64,000 nt of DNA, taken from Candidatus Propionivibrio dominans. Lineage in GTDB: Bacteria > Pseudomonadota > Gammaproteobacteria > Burkholderiales > Rhodocyclaceae. The notes below the pieces were generated by a model, which was not told the DNA's origin, did not search any database, and saw only the letters and a program-made list of their open reading frames with translations. This document shows, one piece after another, positions 60,873-64,000 of this stretch (position 1 is the stretch's first letter; the number at the start of each line of letters is the position of its first letter). The position numbers and the translations under genes are program-made. Location: positions 54,548 through 118,547 of the forward strand of contig JADJNC010000016.1 in NCBI GenBank assembly GCA_016709335.1, read 5' to 3'.

Positions 60873-61148
60873 ATGCGCTACCTCTGCGACCAAGTGAAGC
60901 GAGCCGCCAACCTCAAGAAACACGGGTACGACCTCGATGATGCCCCAGTGGTTATTGAGAGTCCTGCCGCCATAACATTTGAAGACAAGCGCTTCGATTA
61001 TGGTGAGCAACGTTTCATTACGTTGGGGATGTTGCACGATGTGGTGGTGGTTATCGTCACCGCCGAGACTGACGAAGAAATCCGCGTAATTTCGATGCGA
61101 AAGGCCGAACGAAATGAACAAGAAATCTACTTCAATAACATTCGATGA
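60873..61148 (+). CDS. brnT: BrnT family toxin
   Basis: A 91-residue ribonuclease-like toxin: MRYLCDQVKRAANLKKHGYDLDDAPVVIES...DYGEQRFITLGML...IRVISMRKAERNEQEIYFNN. The K-K-H-G, G-E-x-R and I-S-x-R-K-A motifs are those of BrnT. It overlaps brnA by 35 bases; the toxin precedes the antitoxin, as usual for this family. Confidence 0.85.
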   Translation: MRYLCDQVKRAANLKKHGYDLDDAPVVIESPAAITFEDKRFDYGEQRFITLGMLHDVVVVIVTAETDEEIRVISMRKAERNEQEIYFNNIR

Positions 61149-61410
61149 TGATGCGCCTATCACCCAGACCGACATTGACGCCGGAAAACTGGTGCTGGTA
61201 AAGCGCGAAGCTGGCCGCGTGGTGAGGCCGAAGATGCGCGTCACTTTGTACCTTGATGCTGAGGTCGTCGAACGCTTCAAGCAACAGGCTGGTGAACGCG
61301 GGTATCAAACGCTGATAAACGAAACGCTTAAATCCGCATTTCATCACGCCGATATTGAAGAAACGATACGCAAGGTCATTCGAGAAGAATTGCATAAGGA
61401 AGCCGCCTGA
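61114..61410 (+). CDS. brnA: BrnA family antitoxin
   Basis: 98 residues: DDDAPITQTDIDAGKLVLVKREAGRVVRPKMRVTLYLDAEVVERFKQQAGERGYQTLINETLKSAF, the ribbon-helix-helix DNA-binding and dimerisation part of BrnA. It neutralises BrnT and represses the pair. The module sits between a dead integrase and a tRNA fragment. Confidence 0.85.
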   Translation: MNKKSTSITFDDDAPITQTDIDAGKLVLVKREAGRVVRPKMRVTLYLDAEVVERFKQQAGERGYQTLINETLKSAFHHADIEETIRKVIREELHKEAA

Positions 61411-61595
61411 CCGATTAAGCCGCCCCCTAGTCAGGCCAGACGAAAAGCGGATAAGCGATGTCTGGAGGTACGCACGTCGGTAAATTCTCTGATGCGTGTT
61501 GATTCGGATTGATAGTGCAGGGAGCACTAGGGGAGCACTGAAGCCACAAAACAAAAAGCCCTACCTTGTGAGCCGTGATAAGTCTTTGTTTTTAT

Positions 61596-61642
61596 TGGTG
61601 CCGCTGGCCGGAATCGAACTGGCGACCTTCGCATTACGAATG
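61596..61642 (-). other. 3' fragment of tRNA-Thr(CGT), probable attachment site
   Basis: The minus strand reads CATTCGTAATGCGAAGGTCGCC, the T arm AGTTCGATTCCGGC and the acceptor CAGCGGCACCA: the anticodon loop with CGT through the CCA end. The 5' half (acceptor and D arm) is missing. Such 3' fragments are the usual att cores of tyrosine-integrase elements. The integrase gene begins 165 bases to the right. Confidence 0.88.
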
Positions 61643-61806
61643 CTCAATAGTACGTATTTACTGGCGTTGATCGGAATTCGGCTTTGTAGATTATAAAATC
61701 AACGATTCAATGACTTATGCCTGTTTTGCCTGTTTATTGCGTTGATCGGAATTGATCGCTATACTGGTTTACCGGTTACAAATCGGTTACAAATTCAGGG
61801 GGCGAT

Positions 61807-63119
61807 ATGGCAAAGGTTAAACTCACAATAGGCCGCATTGATGCTTTCCAGTGCGCTGAAGGCGCTGCACAAAGTTTCCTGTGGTGCAGTATCACTCCCG
61901 GCCTTGGAGTGCGTGCTACGCGAGGCTCTACGGATAAACGCTGGATATTCCAAAGCAAATATCAGACAAAGACGCTGCGGCTAGTGATCGGTGATGTAAA
62001 AGTCTGGTCGATACCTGCCGCGCAAGCTGAAGCCAGAAGGCTTCAAATCCTGCTGGATAAAGGGCTTGATCCGCGTGAAGTCAAAGCCGAAAAAAAAGCC
62101 GCTGCCGCTGCCAAACGCGAAGAAGCGCAGAATGCCGAAGCCCCGGCTATAGAGGCGTGGACGGTCTATCTCGAAACACAAGCAAAGGCTTGGAGTGCCA
62201 GAAGTCTGATCGATCATCAAAAGCTATCTGCTGTCGGTGGCAAGCCAAAGACGCGAGGCCGCAAGAAGGGCGAAGGCGATACCACGATTCCCGGTATCTT
62301 GCGCCCGTTGCTGGCGTTGCCGCTGGCGAAGATTGATTCAGATTGTGTGCTGACTTGGTTGCAATCCGAAACCAGCAGACCAACGCAAGCCAATAACGGC
62401 TTTGTCCGGCTGCGTGCCTTCTTGAATTGGGCGGCAAGTCGACCAGAGTATCGAGCCTATGTTCACAAAGACGCCTGCATATCGTCTGATACTCAAAAAA
62501 AGCGACTGCTGAAGAAAAACACAAAGAAGGATTGCTTGCAGCGCGAGCAGTTGCCGCTTTGGTTTGAGTATGTCCGCAAACTCGATAATCCAGTGATCGC
62601 GGCATACCTGCAATGCCTGATTCTGACGGGCGCGAGGCGTGAAGAAATGGCCGGCCTGAAATGGTCGGATGTGGATTTTCGCTGGCAGGGTCTCACCATC
62701 AGGACAAGGTTGAAGGCTTGCGCGTTATCCCGTTGACGCCCTTCGTCGCTTCGCTGCTGTCTGCGCTGCCCCGGCGTAATGAATGGGTCTTTTCAAGCCC
62801 TGCCGCGCTGTCAGGCCGGATTCAAGAGCCGCGTGCTGGTCACAACAAGGCTTTGGCCGCTGCCGGCCTGCCGGCGCTGTCCTTGCATGGTCTGCGCCGT
62901 AGTTTCGGCACGCTGGCTGAATGGGTCGAAGTGCCTGCCGGCGTTGCCGCGCAAATCATGGGTCACAAGCCAAGCGCAACTGCTGAAAAGCATTACAAGG
63001 TAAGGCCGCTCGATATGCTGCGGAAATGGCATGAGCAGATAGAGGCTTGGACTTTGCAACAGGCCGGCATTGAATTTGTGCCAGAGAAGGCCGGATTGCA
63101 ACTGGTCAGCAGTCAGTGA
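61807..63119 (+). CDS. Tyrosine site-specific integrase, frameshifted
   Basis: A P4-type integrase of about 437 residues. N-terminal domain LGVRATRGSTDKRWIFQSKYQTKTLRLVIGDV (arm-type DUF4102-like), then core-binding domain, then catalytic residues: Arg in TGARREEMAGLKW, H-x-x-R in LSLHGLRRSFG, and His with Tyr in IMGHKPSATAEKHYK. One base (G) is missing at about 62700; its return gives TIRDKVEGLRVIPL. It lies next to the tRNA-Thr fragment and reads away from it into the element. Confidence 0.9.
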
Positions 63120-63330
63120 AACCGGCCTTGTTTCGAGTTCGGTAGAGCGAGTGACTACCGAACTATCCGCTGTAACCCTTGGTATTACTACGTTTCAGGA
63201 TTTTCGAATCCAGAGTTACCGCCAAAGTTACTGTCATTTTCTTTTCTGACCGGATGTTCCTGGTCGGATGCTCTTGGTCAAGTGCCTGGTCGAGTGCCTG
63301 GTCACCGCCACGATGCTCTTGATCGTATCG

Positions 63331-63672
63331 TCAGAAATGCTTAGAGACGGCAGCGCGCAAGTGAGCGGCAAGCCGAATGTCTGCCTGCAAACGAGTAGCA
63401 GCGTCGCTGCTGTAGCGTTCTGCATCGTGCGGATAGTCGCGCTTCGCTTCACGTTCGATCCGGTGCAGCAAAACCGGACAAATTCCGGCATCGCGGCGAG
63501 CGACTCCGGCCATAACCGCCTCAGTGCGTGCGGCAGGGTCGGCAAGGACTGCGACTTCGGCGACCAGCAAATGATCGAGCGCGAACCGGCGAAATTCATC
63601 AGGATCGTGAAGCTGGCCTTCAAGGGCGTTGACCCTATCGGACAAGGCGGACAGGCGTGATTCGTTCTTCAT
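63331..63672 (-). CDS. Hypothetical accessory protein
   Basis: 113 residues, helical, beginning with a coiled-coil segment (RLSALSDRVNALEGQL), then FRRFALDHLLVAEVAVLADPAARTEAVMAGVARRD. Overlaps the upstream gene by 38 bases. I do not recognise it. It could be the second half of a single gene split by one more indel, since both frames are coiled coil at the junction. Confidence 0.45.
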   Translation of the reverse strand: MKNESRLSALSDRVNALEGQLHDPDEFRRFALDHLLVAEVAVLADPAARTEAVMAGVARRDAGICPVLLHRIEREAKRDYPHDAERYSSDAATRLQADIRLAAHLRAAVSKHF

Positions 63673-63994
63673 GCGTTTTGACCTTTTCTTCCATAGCGGT
63701 AATCCGTTTTTCGAGAGTGGCGGTTTCGGTAAGTTGCGCCATCACTTGCAGGATGTAGACCAGTCGCGTTCCAGTGGCAGGCGGCAGCACGCCAGCGCGA
63801 CAGGAACGATAAACAGACCGCATTTCGGCAAGCAACCCTTCAATGCTCGTCAGCTTTCGCAGGCGCGGCAGCGATGCCGGGGGGGCAGGGGTAGCGACTT
63901 TCCCGCGTGTTGTGGCGCTTGTGGCGGTTTTAAGTGGCGGTTTCCTGCCATGCAAGGGCGGTTTCCCGGCTGTTTCAGGCGTTTTTTTCGTCAT
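63635..63994 (-). CDS. Hypothetical accessory protein
   Basis: 119 residues. A basic N-terminal tail (TKKTPETAGKPPLHGRKPP), then KLTSIEGLLAEMRSVYRSCRAGVLPPATGTRLVYILQVMAQLTETATLEKRITAMEEKV, helical. The pattern of a small protein within integrated elements, function unknown. It is read toward the integrase. Confidence 0.5.
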   Translation of the reverse strand: MTKKTPETAGKPPLHGRKPPLKTATSATTRGKVATPAPPASLPRLRKLTSIEGLLAEMRSVYRSCRAGVLPPATGTRLVYILQVMAQLTETATLEKRITAMEEKVKTHEERITPVRLVR

Positions 63995-64000
63995 TGGGTG

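Noticed and set aside
61596..61642. Complete tRNA-Thr gene
   Set aside because: The D arm and 5' acceptor half are absent; only the anticodon-to-CCA part exists, so it is an attachment-site fragment.

Overview
The window looks like the chromosome of a polyhydroxyalkanoate-accumulating, microaerobically respiring betaproteobacterium, most likely Rhodocyclales (Azonexus/Dechloromonas/Accumulibacter-like). The reasons are a PEP-CTERM protein, two PHA-granule proteins, a complete cbb3 oxidase locus, the gene orders trxA-rho and ribF-ileS-lspA-fkpB-ispH, and betaproteobacterial-style ProQ and DUF3149 proteins. This placement is inference from gene content; no 16S gene is present.

Layout. 0-4.3 kb: the end of a PEP-CTERM gene, two small membrane proteins, an ORF-less group II intron sitting directly behind the enolase terminator, enolase with a lysine/alanine-rich N-terminal extension, and a fluoride-export pair (DUF190, crcB). 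4.4-12.9 kb: fadD, an AddA/AddB-like helicase-nuclease pair and a 7Fe ferredoxin. 13-22.9 kb: housekeeping genes (trxA, rho, rpmE, orn, an M48 protease, a pterin dehydratase, rsgA), a PMT-type glycosyltransferase, a PHA-system protein, a TetR regulator and a TPR-like protein. 23-28.9 kb: a neutral-lipid locus with a wax ester synthase/DGAT, a patatin-like lipase, a phasin with a repetitive AKP tail and a two-domain fatty acyl-CoA reductase. 29-37.7 kb (minus strand): ccoI-ccoS, ccoN-O-Q-P, ccoG, fixH and a DUF3149 protein. 38-44 kb: ribF, ileS, lspA, an FKBP isomerase and ispH. 44-47.3 kb: a damaged hipBA module and a DUF3108 protein. 47.6-58.9 kb (minus strand): a minor-pilin operon pilE-fimT-pilV-pilW-pilX-pilY1, in which pilY1 is very large and carries two kinds of internal tandem repeats. 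59-64 kb: accessory DNA with an IS630-family element, a truncated integrase, a BrnTA module, a tRNA-Thr 3' fragment (probable att site), a second integrase and two unknown genes.

How the parts fit together. FadD supplies acyl-CoA, the reductase can turn acyl-CoA into fatty alcohol, and WS/DGAT can join alcohol or diacylglycerol to acyl-CoA. The phasin and PHA-system protein are expected on storage granules, and the patatin-like lipase could remobilise lipid. The cbb3 locus supports low-oxygen respiration, and the pilus operon supports surface attachment.

Quality caveat. At least fifteen genes, including essential eno and most cco and pil genes, are broken by one-base indels, several of them visibly in homopolymers. 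This is most simply explained by consensus errors in the assembly. I therefore annotate these as single genes spanning the shift rather than as pseudogenes. Intergenic DNA carries three families of dispersed palindromic repeats.
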